DNA from: Pseudomonas argentinensis
GTDB lineage: Bacteria > Pseudomonadota > Gammaproteobacteria > Pseudomonadales > Pseudomonadaceae
Length of the DNA stretch: 64,000 nucleotides
Direction: 5' to 3'
Assembly: GCF_001839655.2 (NCBI RefSeq)
Contig: NZ_CP056087.1
Span: 4,154,001-4,218,000 of the forward strand
Shown piece by piece: positions 1-7,817 of this stretch. Both the position numbers and the translations under genes were made by a program. The notes below the pieces were generated by a model. The model saw only the letters and a program-made list of their open reading frames with translations, searched no databases and had not been told where the DNA came from. Position 1 is the first letter of the stretch; each line of letters begins with the position of its first letter.

Positions 1-2
1 TG

Positions 3-419
3 GTTGAAAGGTTAGAGGATAAGCTTTGGAGGAAGTTGACAGCCATTCCGGCACTTTCAGGAATTAATTACGGTGACTATGGGGTAGTTAGCCCTGAGTT
101 TTCAGAGGCGGACTTACCTGTCGAGTTAATGCCTAAATTTATGGCCCCTAAAGTTTTTTATACAACGAAAGGGGAGTTTTATGCTGAGCGCGGAGGGCAG
201 TTTCAAGGCCATGCCAAGGGGTACGGCCAATATTTCGATATTGCGGACAACATAGTAAGCAAGCCCTATTTTCGTGGAGCCGGGCATTCAGATGGCGACA
301 AGTATATACACACAAGGAGTCATCTGAGTGCGCGACGCCCTAAGAAGGGTGGTTCGCCTGGTAGCTGGATAAAAGCAACCCTCTCAGCTCACATTACGTT
401 TGTCGTAAGGAAGCGTTAG
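3..419 (+). CDS. Beta-family (phage T4 beta-like) protein, C-terminal part
   Basis: The frame is open from the left edge to a TAG at 417-419, so this is the C-terminal part of a longer gene whose start lies outside the window. The pattern YGDYGVVSPEF, then an aromatic-rich stretch, FRGAGHSDGD and a final GSPGSW...HITFV resembles the C-terminus of the 'beta family protein' group (T4 beta / sce7725-like), which is usually around 350 residues. The family's function is not established; its members often sit beside sce7726-type genes in defence-rich mobile regions. Its last 26 bases overlap the end of the convergent gene on the other strand, which fits that pairing. I am fairly sure of the family and have no basis for a biochemical activity. 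Confidence 0.6.
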   Translation, partial: VERLEDKLWRKLTAIPALSGINYGDYGVVSPEFSEADLPVELMPKFMAPKVFYTTKGEFYAERGGQFQGHAKGYGQYFDIADNIVSKPYFRGAGHSDGDKYIHTRSHLSARRPKKGGSPGSWIKATLSAHITFVVRKR

Positions 420-960
420 TTCGGTTTAGAATGGCGCTTTGGATCTGCGCCAAGGCGTCGCTCTTATTGACAATGGACCCTAGGTTCTTTGCGAAGTCAT
501 TTCGATTGCCGGACTTCTTCTGTATCACTCCCATCCTCTCGGAAACGTCGAGAAGCTCCTGACGCCAAAGCATCATGAGCGCCTTGTTGGTGACGAAGTC
601 AGGATTATTGGATGCTTTGCGTTCATATCTAAATATGACTCGGTCGCCCTTATCCTGCGCAACCAAAACACCCCAGTATTCAGGAAGGTTCCGCAGCGCC
701 CAGCGAACATGTTTAGTGGTAAGCACTAGCGTAAGTTTGGGGAAGGAGTGAGAGAATACTTCCGCTTGCTTTAGTATTCGCTGAATGCTATCAGTTTCAC
801 CCTTGATCTCGTAGCAGTGCATTTGCTTATAAAATGCGACGACGTCCGCAACAGCATTTCCATTGTGCACATGAAGTTCTTGCAACACATGGGTCGGTCG
901 AGGAGACCTAGTATTCAGATGCTGCACTAGCGCATTTCGAATCTCAGCATCTTTAAGCAT
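394..960 (-). CDS. sce7726-family protein, PD-(D/E)XK nuclease-like
   Basis: A 188-residue protein. D39 and the E51-I-K53 triad in AVADVVAFYKQMHCYEIKGE form a D-x11-E-x-K arrangement typical of PD-(D/E)XK nuclease folds. The opening MLKDAEIRNAL and the overall length fit the sce7726 family, conserved proteins paired with beta/sce7725-type proteins. The gene converges on the beta-family gene, and their 3' ends overlap by 26 bp, so the two cannot be cotranscribed in the usual way. The ATG at 960 has a GGAG about 11 nt upstream. Nuclease activity is an inference from the motif; no target is known. Base composition is less GC-rich than the core genes, consistent with acquisition on the island. 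Confidence 0.6.
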   Translation of the reverse strand: MLKDAEIRNALVQHLNTRSPRPTHVLQELHVHNGNAVADVVAFYKQMHCYEIKGETDSIQRILKQAEVFSHSFPKLTLVLTTKHVRWALRNLPEYWGVLVAQDKGDRVIFRYERKASNNPDFVTNKALMMLWRQELLDVSERMGVIQKKSGNRNDFAKNLGSIVNKSDALAQIQSAILNRTNASLRQT

Positions 961-1387
961 GCAATAAATGCTCCACTGTAAAGCTTGTAAACTTTTATTT
1001 TACACACGCAATATAGATAAATCGACAACGAAGATGTGGCCTACTTCATGCCGCGGGTCTTTCATCGATGCCAACAGGCAGCAATGCGAAATCAATCGCC
1101 CTTGGGGCGCCCCCTCCATACCTATGCGTAAGCATTTCTGTCAGCGCCCTTTTGGCCCAGGCCGTGTAAAAGCGTTGGCATCGACCTTGCTGTGATTTGA
1201 TGGAGTCAAACTCAGCAGGGCTAGCCATGAAGCGTTTCATACAGGGAGAGCATCGAGGCCAAAGCACACTGCCGCGCGCACCCACCCGAAAGGCTGATGC
1301 TCAGGCGCGCGCACCCGGCAATCAGCCTGGAGCAACCGCATTAAGCCGCCAGTTGATTGAGACCGTTAGTCTTACGGTTTTGCACAA

Positions 1388-1480
1388 ATCCGTCGATACG
1401 TATCCACGGATTTACGGATTGGTGGGGAAGCGGATCTGCGCTTTTGCGGATTTACGGAAAACCGCCGATACGGTTTTCCG
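1388..1480. repeat. Cluster of inverted and direct repeats
   Basis: AATCCGT at 1388-1394 is complemented by ACGGATT at 1406-1412 and again at 1414-1420. CGGATTTACGG occurs directly repeated at 1407-1417 and 1447-1457. GGAAAACCG (1456-1464) and CGGTTTTCC (1471-1479) form a perfect 9-bp stem with a 6-nt loop. Such dense dyads are common at replication or transfer origins and at regulator binding sites. No function is assigned. Confidence 0.6.
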
Positions 1481-1981
1481 GTTTTGTAGAAAGCCGTAGA
1501 ACCGCATCTTCGGAGACTGCAGCCGCACACGCCATATGCCGCCCGTTGGGCGAGACTGCGAGACGCGAGCTCGCACACGAACAGGCCAGGGTCTACCAGT
1601 GAGGCGCACCTGTTCACCCTTGAGCTACGCTTACCGACAGCGGCTAGAAACGCCTCCAGAGCCCTTTAGAACGCTCCAGCCGCTTTACCCCACAAGTCAT
1701 CTGAAGCGTTTCAACGCGCTCCTAGGCCGTTCCCTGCAAACGCGCACAGACCCGGGGGCGACCATCGGCGCTAACACCAGCAAGAGGACGACGCGCCGCA
1801 GATCGCAACGCATCCCCTCGGCGAGATTATCTGGAGCCGCCTGCGCCCAGCTTCGGAGCGACGCCCTCTCCTGCCTCGGAAACCGCTGAAACATCGCAGC
1901 GCTTGCCCACCAGGCGACCGGATCTCCGGCGCGTGCCGTCAACGGCACGGGGATAACTTTGGGAAAAGCTGTGAATGCAGT

Positions 1982-2044
1982 CGTGCTATCAGGCGCACGC
2001 CGGCACGTGCTATCAGGCGCATCACTCTCGTGCTATTAGGCGCA
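1982..2044 (+). repeat. Three iteron-like direct repeats
   Basis: The 16-bp unit CGTGCTATCAGGCGCA occurs at 1982-1997 and 2006-2021, and with one change (CGTGCTATTAGGCGCA) at 2029-2044. Repeat starts are 24 and 23 bp apart, about two helical turns, as in plasmid iterons bound by Rep or partition proteins. They lie about 140 bp upstream of the parA-like gene, so they could equally be a partition or autoregulation site. Confidence 0.6.
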
Positions 2045-2185
2045 TGAACTCCGCTGCAGGCCACGGCTGGCGGGGCTTCCAGCTTCCCTTAACTTAACTA
2101 ACTTAAAAGCTCTAACTTGTTATTGGGGCAGCGCCTGTGTGTGAACAGGTGCTAATCGGGGCAGTCTGGCCGGGGAGATCCGGCC

Positions 2186-2824
2186 ATGATCGTCGCCCTG
2201 CTCAACCAGAAAGGCGGGGTGGGCAAGACCATCCTGGCCACCCATATCGCCGGCGAACTGACCCTGCGCGGGCAGAACGTCATCTTGCTCGATGCCGACC
2301 CGCAGGGCTCGGCGCCGGACTGGACGCAGCGGCGCAGCCAGCAGGGCTTGCCCAGGCTGTTCAGCGCCGTCGGCCTGGCGCGCGAGACGCTGCACCAGGA
2401 AGCACTGGAGCTGGCTCGTCGCGCCGATCACGTGATCATCGACGGGCCACCGCGCATCGCCGCCCTCGCCCGCTCAGCGTTGATGGCGGCAGATCGCGTG
2501 TTGATCCCGGTGCAGCCGAGCCCCTACGACCTGTGGGCCAGCGCGGAGATGGTCAACCTGATCCGCAAAGCGTAGGTGTTCAGGCCGATGCTACGCGCGG
2601 CGTTCGCTATCAACCGCCGCGTCAGCACCACGGTGATCGGCCGTGAAGCGCGCGGCGCCCTGGCCGACCAACCGCTACCGACACTGCAGACCGAAGTACG
2701 CCAGCGCATCGTCTTCGCCGAGAGCGTGGCAGCCGGTCGTCTGGCACGTGAACTGGCGCCGGACAGTGCCGCCGCGCGGGAGGTCAGCAGCCTGGTGGAC
2801 GAGTTGCTGAGGTGGTCGCCATGA
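2186..2824 (+). pseudogene. parA: ParA-family partition ATPase with one internal stop codon
   Basis: The frame encodes a small (212-residue) Walker-type ParA ATPase that would segregate plasmid or ICE DNA. The deviant Walker A motif (QKGGVGKT) starts near residue 8, LLDADPQGSAPDW supplies Walker A', and VIIDGPPR supplies Walker B. The frame is interrupted only by a TAG at 2573-2575 (codon 130), after NLIRKA and before VFRP. From memory of homologues this position is a glutamine (CAG), so a single C-to-T change would explain it. The rest (INRRVSTTVIGREARGALADQ...LLRW) stays in frame and ends at the TGA at 2822-2824, overlapping the next start. The product would be truncated after 129 residues unless the stop is suppressed or translation restarts at the GTG that follows it. 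Confidence 0.75.
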
Positions 2825-3054
2825 GCGGCAAGCGCATCGGTATCGGTGCACGTCCACTGGCAGATCCGCAGGCCGAAGCCTGGATACGCCAGGGCGTCGC
2901 CATCGATCACGGCAAGGTCGAGCGCTACAGCGCTCGGCTGACGCTGGACGTGACGCCAGCACTGCGCACGCGCATCAAGCTGGCGGCCTTCGACCGCGGC
3001 GTGACCATGGCAAAGATGCTGCGCGAGGTGCTGGAGCAGCGGGCAACGTCATGA
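2821..3054 (+). CDS. Small ribbon-helix-helix-like partner of ParA
   Basis: A 77-residue protein whose ATG overlaps the parA-like stop (ATGA), so the two were once translationally coupled. The C-terminal half (RYSARLTLDVTPALRTRIKLAAFDRGVTMAKMLREVLEQR) has a beta-strand followed by two helices, as in ribbon-helix-helix DNA-binding proteins such as small plasmid ParB/ParG-type centromere binders. It probably binds the upstream repeats or a centromere and interacts with ParA. With parA broken, partition is probably lost, but this gene is intact and may still act as a repressor. Identification rests on context and the predicted fold. Confidence 0.6.
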   Translation: MSGKRIGIGARPLADPQAEAWIRQGVAIDHGKVERYSARLTLDVTPALRTRIKLAAFDRGVTMAKMLREVLEQRATS

Positions 3055-4099
3055 CGTCGGGAACTCACCAGGCATGGCGACCGCTGACACTGCTCACAGG
3101 CGCATGTTCGCCCCAGGTTCGACAGCGCTCGCAACGTCGCCACCACGGCTGATCCACAAAAGGTCCGACAGCGTCCCTGACGGCGTATCGCACTTCGCCG
3201 GCCAATTCACTGGCGCCTGGCGATCTGATGCTGGTTCACCTACTACTAGAGGAATGCAATGGCTACGCAGCACGGCTACCTGCCGGCGAATGCACCGCCA
3301 TTGAAGACCGTGGCGGCGATGGTGCCGCAGCACATGTGCATGCAAGAGAGTCAGGTGCTGTGCACATCAATGGCGTCCTTATTGCCTGGCTCTTGCGCAG
3401 GGATCGACAGAGTCGCGCGCTGCTAGTCTGGCAGGCCTGTCGGCGCTTGGTTGGTGATGAATGCTCCGGCTCAGCAGCACCAACCCGAAGTCATTCCACA
3501 GTCGTTACTTAGGTCCGTTGTCTGTCGGCGCGGTGATCGTTCGGGCGCAGCTCTTGAGGTCAGACTCATGTCTGATGAGCTGTCGATTGTCGCGTCGATC
3601 TGGATGTCGATAGCGTGTGCTCAGCCTGCGCATTCAAGCACCGCGGCCCCGCGGATACCTCTGCCCTCGGCTACCACCCAGCGACTGCGAGATCCTTAGT
3701 ATCCCCCAGCCTGATTACCCTGCTCAGGAGCACAAAGACACGGAAAAAGCGGAGGGCAAGATAAAAGGAGGCGGCACTTCGTTGGCCTGGAAAGCAGTCT
3801 GCACGGGGGTTGGAGACGGCACCCAATCAATGCGTCTGCGTGCCGCCTACGCCGCAAACCTGCGCCAGCACTGGCTCTGAAGCGTGCCTAACACGCCAAA
3901 CTACGATCAGGCTGGAGGTTCACTCTGGATGGTCTTGCATTAACGGTTAGCTGTCCGGCCAGCTAGCCGATACGCACTGGGTCATCGAGTGGCTCAATGC
4001 CATGGTCAAACTCGGCTCATCTTGGTTAAGCTGCCCTCACTTACGCACGATAAAGCCATACAGGGCTTATTAAGTGGGAACGCAACCGAAGGATCGATC
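3055..4099. other. Stretch without a convincing gene upstream of hsdR
   Basis: About 1 kb in which open frames are short, overlapping and unlike known proteins. The best candidate is the 55-codon frame at 3259-3426, listed separately. The region probably contains decayed plasmid or ICE sequence, and the hsdR promoter toward its right end. I could not place that promoter with confidence. Confidence 0.4.
3259..3426 (+). CDS. Possible truncated small ORF, unknown
   Basis: A 55-residue frame (MATQHGYLPANAPPLKTVAAM...) starting at an ATG with AGAGGA eight or nine bases upstream, a credible ribosome binding site. It ends at TAG 3424-3426. The beginning looks protein-like, but the tail (cysteine/serine-rich) looks like random translation, so it may be the 5' remnant of a gene cut by a deletion. 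I do not recognise a family. Confidence 0.22.
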   Translation: MATQHGYLPANAPPLKTVAAMVPQHMCMQESQVLCTSMASLLPGSCAGIDRVARC

Positions 4100-7000
4100 A
4101 TGGCGGCCAGCAGTAACTTTGCCTTTCTCCAGGAGCACGACCCCGTTTTCCTGCAGCTTGCGAGCACAGCCGAGCAGGTCTTCGCCAGCGATCCCAACAC
4201 CACACTGATCAAACTGCGCCAACTCGGCGAAGCGCTGGCTCAGGACTTGGCCAGCCGCGCCGGTATCGAGTTCGATGCCACCACCACGCAGTCCGACCTA
4301 CTCTACAAGCTCAGCCGCGAGATCCAGCTGGATCAGAACATCCGCAGCCTGTTCCACACTCTGCGCGTCGAGGGCAACAGAGCCACCCATGAGTTCCGCA
4401 CCCAGCATCGCGAGGCCATGGATGGTTTGAAGGTCGCCCGCGCTCTGGCCATCTGGTATCACCAGTCGTTCGGCAAGAATGCTCATGCGTTCAAACCTGG
4501 CCCGTTCGTCACCCCCGCAGATCCCAGCGCACCGCTGCGCGATCTGCAAAGCCAGATCGAACAGCTCAAGACGCAGCTCAGCGAGTCCAGCCAGCAACTG
4601 GAGAGCAACCAGAAGCTGGCCGACCTGCTCAAGCAGGAGGCTGAAGAATACGCCGTGCTTGCCGAGCAGATGGATGCCGAATCACGCAGCCATAAGCAAC
4701 TAGCAGCCGAACACGAAGCCTCGCTGCAAAAGCTGCGCAGTGAGCACGAACAAAGCCTCAAAGCCCTGCAGCAGCAGCTGGCTGCCCAGCCACAAGCCAG
4801 CCAACAGGTCGCCAAGCTGACTCAGCAGGCCAGCAGCAGCTTCGATCTATCCGAAGACCTGACCCGTATCTTGATCGACCAGCAGTTGATCGACGCTGGC
4901 TGGGAGGCCGACTCCCTCGACCTCACCTACAGCAAGGGAGCGCGCCCGGAGAAGGGCAAGAACAAGGCCATCGCCGAATGGCCCACCAGCAGCCCCAAAG
5001 CATGCGCCGACTACGTACTGTTCGCTGGTCTCACGCCCATCGCCATCGTTGAAGCCAAGCGTAAGCGCATCAATATCGCCGATCGTATCCCCCAGGCCGA
5101 GCGCTATGCCCGTGAGTTCAACTTGGCGACAGAGCATCAGCAGCCCTGGCTACTGGCCGGCCAAGCTCAGCCCTGGAACGATGGCCAGGGTGGTCACTTC
5201 CGCGTGCCCTTTGCCTTCGCCTGCAACGGCCGGCCCTTTATCAAGCAGCTCGCCGAACAGTCCGGAACCTGGTTCCGTGACCTGCGCAGTCCGGCCAATA
5301 CACGCCGTCCGTTGCAAGATTTCCACAAACCGGATGACCTGCTCGACCTGCTCAAACGCAGCCAGGCAGACGCCGAGGCCAAGCTCAAGGCCGAGGGCTT
5401 CTCCTACCTCAAGCTGCGCGACTACCAGGAGAAAGCCATCCAGGCCGTAGAGCAGGCCCTGGCCAACAATCAGCGTGACTGCCTGCTGGCCATGGCCACC
5501 GGCACCGGTAAAACCCGCACCATCATTGGCCTGATGTACCGATTTCTGAAGGCCGAACGCTTCAAGCGCATCCTTTTTCTGGTGGACCGTAGTGCCCTAG
5601 GCCAGCAAGCCATCGACTCGTTCAACGACACAACGCTTGAGCAGAACCACACCCTGGCGCAGATCTACGACATCAAAGAGCTGGGCGACATGGCTGCCGA
5701 AGCGGAAACCCGCATTCAGGTGGCCACCGTGCAGGCTATGGTCAGCCGCATTTTCCGCTCGGATAACCCGCCGCCCGTGGGCGAATTCGATTGCATCATC
5801 GTGGACGAAGCCCACCGGGGTTACACCCTCGATCAGGAGATGACCGAAGGTGAGTTGGCCGTGCGCGATCACAGCCAGTACCTCTCGCAGTACCGTCGCG
5901 TGCTCGACCACTTCGACGCTTGCCGCATCGGCCTCACCGCCACCCCAGCCAAGCACACCAGCGAAATTTTCGGCAAACCGGTCTTCACCTACAGCTACCG
6001 CGAGGCCGTGGCCGACGACTGGCTGGTGGATCACGAACCACCGATCCGCTATGAAACCCAGCTCAGCAAGCACGGTATCCGCTTCGAGAAAGGCGAGTCG
6101 GTCAGCGTCATCAACACCCAGACCGGCGAAGTAGACGTAGCTGAGCTGGAAGATGAACTCAGCTTCAACATCGAGTCGTTCAACCGCCGCGTGATCACCC
6201 CGGCCTTCGATAAAGTCATCTGTGACGAGCTGGCTAAGGAGCTGGACCCGTTTGGCGAAGAAAAGACTATGATCTTCTGCGTCAACCAGGCCCACGCCGA
6301 ACGGGTGAAAAACCTGCTCGACGATGCCTTCAAAGAGGCCTACGGCGAGCAATACAACGAAGCGGCCGTGCGCATCATCACCGGGCAAAGCGACAAGGTT
6401 GAGCAGCTGATTCGTCGCTACAAGAACGAGCCCAACCCTAGTATCGCCATCACCGTCGACCTGCTCACCACCGGTATCGACGTGCCGAAAATCTGCAACC
6501 TGGTATTTATGCGCCGGGTACGCTCGCGCATCCTCTACGAGCAGATGAAAGGCCGTGCCACCCGCCGCTGCGACGACATCGGCAAAACCGTATTCCGCAT
6601 CTACGACCCCGTCGACCTTTACGCCAGCCTGGAAGCGGTCGACACCATGAAGCCCCTGGTGAAGAACCCCAACATCAGCCTGGAGCAACTGGTCAGCGAA
6701 CTCACCGGCGGAGCCAGCCATGACGCACCCGGCAGCCAGGACGACAGCAGCCATGCCCATGACGTGCTCGACCAACTGAGCCAACGCGTCATGCGTATCC
6801 TGCGCAAGGCCCAGCACAAGGCCGAGGACAAACCCACGCTCAAGAAAAAGCTCGATGAGCTGCAAGAAGTTTGGGGCGTTGAGCCGGCCCAATTACATAA
6901 ACACCTGCACGACCTTGGCCCGCAGCAAGCGGCCAACTTCGTCCGCCAACACAGCCAGTTGCTCAACCAGCTCGCCGCCGTCAGCGCCCTGCTCGGCTCG

Positions 7001-7576
7001 GAGAACTACCCGGTTATCTCCACCCACAGCGACGAACTGCTGCTGCGCGAGCAAAACTACGGACAAAACCAGAAGCCGGCTGACTACCTGGAAAGCTTTA
7101 ACGACTTTATTCGCAGCCAGCTCAACCAATCTGCGGCTCTTGGCGTTGTGGTCAACCGCCCCAAGGATCTGACCCGCGAACAACTGCGCGAAGTCCGCCT
7201 ACTGCTCGACCAGCACGGCTTTAGCGAAGCCAGCCTGCAAAGCGCCTGGCGCAATCAGACCAACCAGGAAATCGCCGCCAGCATCATCGGCTATATCCGC
7301 CAGGCGGCCATCGGCGAAGCCCTGCTGCCCTTCGATCAACGGGTGGCCAAAGCCATGCAGGCCATCTACGCCCAGCAACCCTGGACGCCCGTGCAACGCA
7401 AATGGCTGGATCGCCTGGCCAAGCAATTGGTGCACGAAGTGGTCATCGACCCGCAGCAGGTCAACGATGCTTTCCGCAACGATGGCGGCCTCAAGGCGCT
7501 GGATCGCAACCTGGGCGGCAACTTGGAACAGGTATTGGAAGCGTTGAATGACAACCTGTGGTCGGCTGCTGGATGA
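4100..7576 (+). CDS. hsdR: Type I restriction enzyme, R (translocase/nuclease) subunit
   Basis: HsdR powers ATP-dependent DNA translocation and cleaves unmethylated DNA in complex with HsdM and HsdS. The protein is 1158 residues. An N-terminal DUF4145-like domain (LRQLGEALAQDLASRAGI, residues ~25-130) is followed by a long coiled coil (~135-245). A PD-(D/E)XK nuclease follows (D304; E318-A-K320), then the SF2 motor with Walker A (ATGTGKT, ~465), DEAH (569-572), GLTATP, and the motif VI region (EQMKGRATRR). I chose the ATG at 4100, preceded by GAAGGA, over the in-frame codon 111 bases upstream, because MAASSNFAFLQEHD matches the usual family start. It lies upstream of abi, hsdM and hsdS, separated from them by the abi gene and a possible small RNA. 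Confidence 0.95.
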   Translation: MAASSNFAFLQEHDPVFLQLASTAEQVFASDPNTTLIKLRQLGEALAQDLASRAGIEFDATTTQSDLLYKLSREIQLDQNIRSLFHTLRVEGNRATHEFRTQHREAMDGLKVARALAIWYHQSFGKNAHAFKPGPFVTPADPSAPLRDLQSQIEQLKTQLSESSQQLESNQKLADLLKQEAEEYAVLAEQMDAESRSHKQLAAEHEASLQKLRSEHEQSLKALQQQLAAQPQASQQVAKLTQQASSSFDLSEDLTRILIDQQLIDAGWEADSLDLTYSKGARPEKGKNKAIAEWPTSSPKACADYVLFAGLTPIAIVEAKRKRINIADRIPQAERYAREFNLATEHQQPWLLAGQAQPWNDGQGGHFRVPFAFACNGRPFIKQLAEQSGTWFRDLRSPANTRRPLQDFHKPDDLLDLLKRSQADAEAKLKAEGFSYLKLRDYQEKAIQAVEQALANNQRDCLLAMATGTGKTRTIIGLMYRFLKAERFKRILFLVDRSALGQQAIDSFNDTTLEQNHTLAQIYDIKELGDMAAEAETRIQVATVQAMVSRIFRSDNPPPVGEFDCIIVDEAHRGYTLDQEMTEGELAVRDHSQYLSQYRRVLDHFDACRIGLTATPAKHTSEIFGKPVFTYSYREAVADDWLVDHEPPIRYETQLSKHGIRFEKGESVSVINTQTGEVDVAELEDELSFNIESFNRRVITPAFDKVICDELAKELDPFGEEKTMIFCVNQAHAERVKNLLDDAFKEAYGEQYNEAAVRIITGQSDKVEQLIRRYKNEPNPSIAITVDLLTTGIDVPKICNLVFMRRVRSRILYEQMKGRATRRCDDIGKTVFRIYDPVDLYASLEAVDTMKPLVKNPNISLEQLVSELTGGASHDAPGSQDDSSHAHDVLDQLSQRVMRILRKAQHKAEDKPTLKKKLDELQEVWGVEPAQLHKHLHDLGPQQAANFVRQHSQLLNQLAAVSALLGSENYPVISTHSDELLLREQNYGQNQKPADYLESFNDFIRSQLNQSAALGVVVNRPKDLTREQLREVRLLLDQHGFSEASLQSAWRNQTNQEIAASIIGYIRQAAIGEALLPFDQRVAKAMQAIYAQQPWTPVQRKWLDRLAKQLVHEVVIDPQQVNDAFRNDGGLKALDRNLGGNLEQVLEALNDNLWSAAG

Positions 7577-7668
7577 AAGGTCCGCAATCCCTCCATTTCA
7601 ACCAAAGAGAAAGCACCGTACAACGTGCGGCAGGCTTTGCTGTGCTGCCCTTCCGTCCATCCGAGCAG

Positions 7669-7712
7669 TGCCAAATACCCTGCAAAACAATGCCAAATCT
7701 CTTGCAAAACGA
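7669..7712 (+). repeat. Two tandem 22-bp repeats before abi
   Basis: The unit has the form TGCCAAAT-N4-TGCAAAAC followed by two more bases, at 7669-7690 and 7691-7712 with no gap. The four middle bases differ (ACCC versus CTCT) while the flanks are conserved apart from one base near the end. That pattern suggests selection on the two conserved blocks, as in an RNA antitoxin repeat or a double protein-binding site. Confidence 0.7.
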
Positions 7713-7742
7713 TGCACTGGTGCATAACCTCTCACGTAACAC

Positions 7743-7797
7743 ACCCGCCATGCCTATGGTTGCTTCGGCAGCTACGCACAAATTGAGCGGGTTTTTT
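7743..7797 (+). terminator. Terminator-like stem with internal UUCG hairpin
   Basis: ACCCGC at 7743-7748 pairs with GCGGGT at 7787-7792, followed by a T run to 7797. Inside the loop, GTTGC-TTCG-GCAGC (7759-7772) forms a five-pair hairpin with the very stable cUUCGg tetraloop. It ends 20 bp before the abi ATG, so it may separate abi expression from hsdR transcription. Confidence 0.5.
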
Positions 7798-7817
7798 ATG
7801 CCCGATTGTTTTTCCGC

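Larger units (their letters stand above)
961..2185. other. Non-coding stretch, probable plasmid replication-region remnant
   Basis: I find no convincing gene in these 1.2 kb; the short open frames overlap each other on both strands and resemble no family. What is visible is structural: a palindrome cluster at 1388-1480, three iteron-like repeats at 1982-2044, and an AT-rich TTAACTTAACTAACTTAA run around 2090-2107 just before the parA-like gene. Together these look like the control region of a plasmid maintenance module that has lost its initiator gene or never had one here. Confidence 0.45.
7665..7797 (+). ncRNA. Candidate structured small RNA upstream of abi
   Basis: The 241-bp gap between hsdR and abi is not coding but is highly organised. 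It holds two adjacent 22-bp imperfect repeats (7669-7712), a UUCG-capped hairpin (7759-7772), and a closing stem followed by six T residues (7743-7797) that looks like an intrinsic terminator just before the abi start. AbiF-type proteins of this superfamily have been linked to neighbouring non-coding RNA antitoxins, so a regulatory RNA here is plausible. The 5' end and promoter are not identified; transcription could also come from hsdR read-through. Confidence 0.45.

Noticed and set aside
3451..3699. 82-codon frame starting MNAPAQQHQPEVIPQ
   Set aside because: The first residues look protein-like, but the rest is not, there is no good ribosome site, and other frames overlap it; not supported as a gene.
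5597..6892. 431-codon open frame antisense to hsdR
   Set aside because: It mirrors hsdR codons in a GC-rich gene; the translation has no family features, and hsdR itself is complete.
7669..7712. Tandem 22-bp repeats considered as a CRISPR array
   Set aside because: Only two units, no spacers of constant length between them, and no cas genes.
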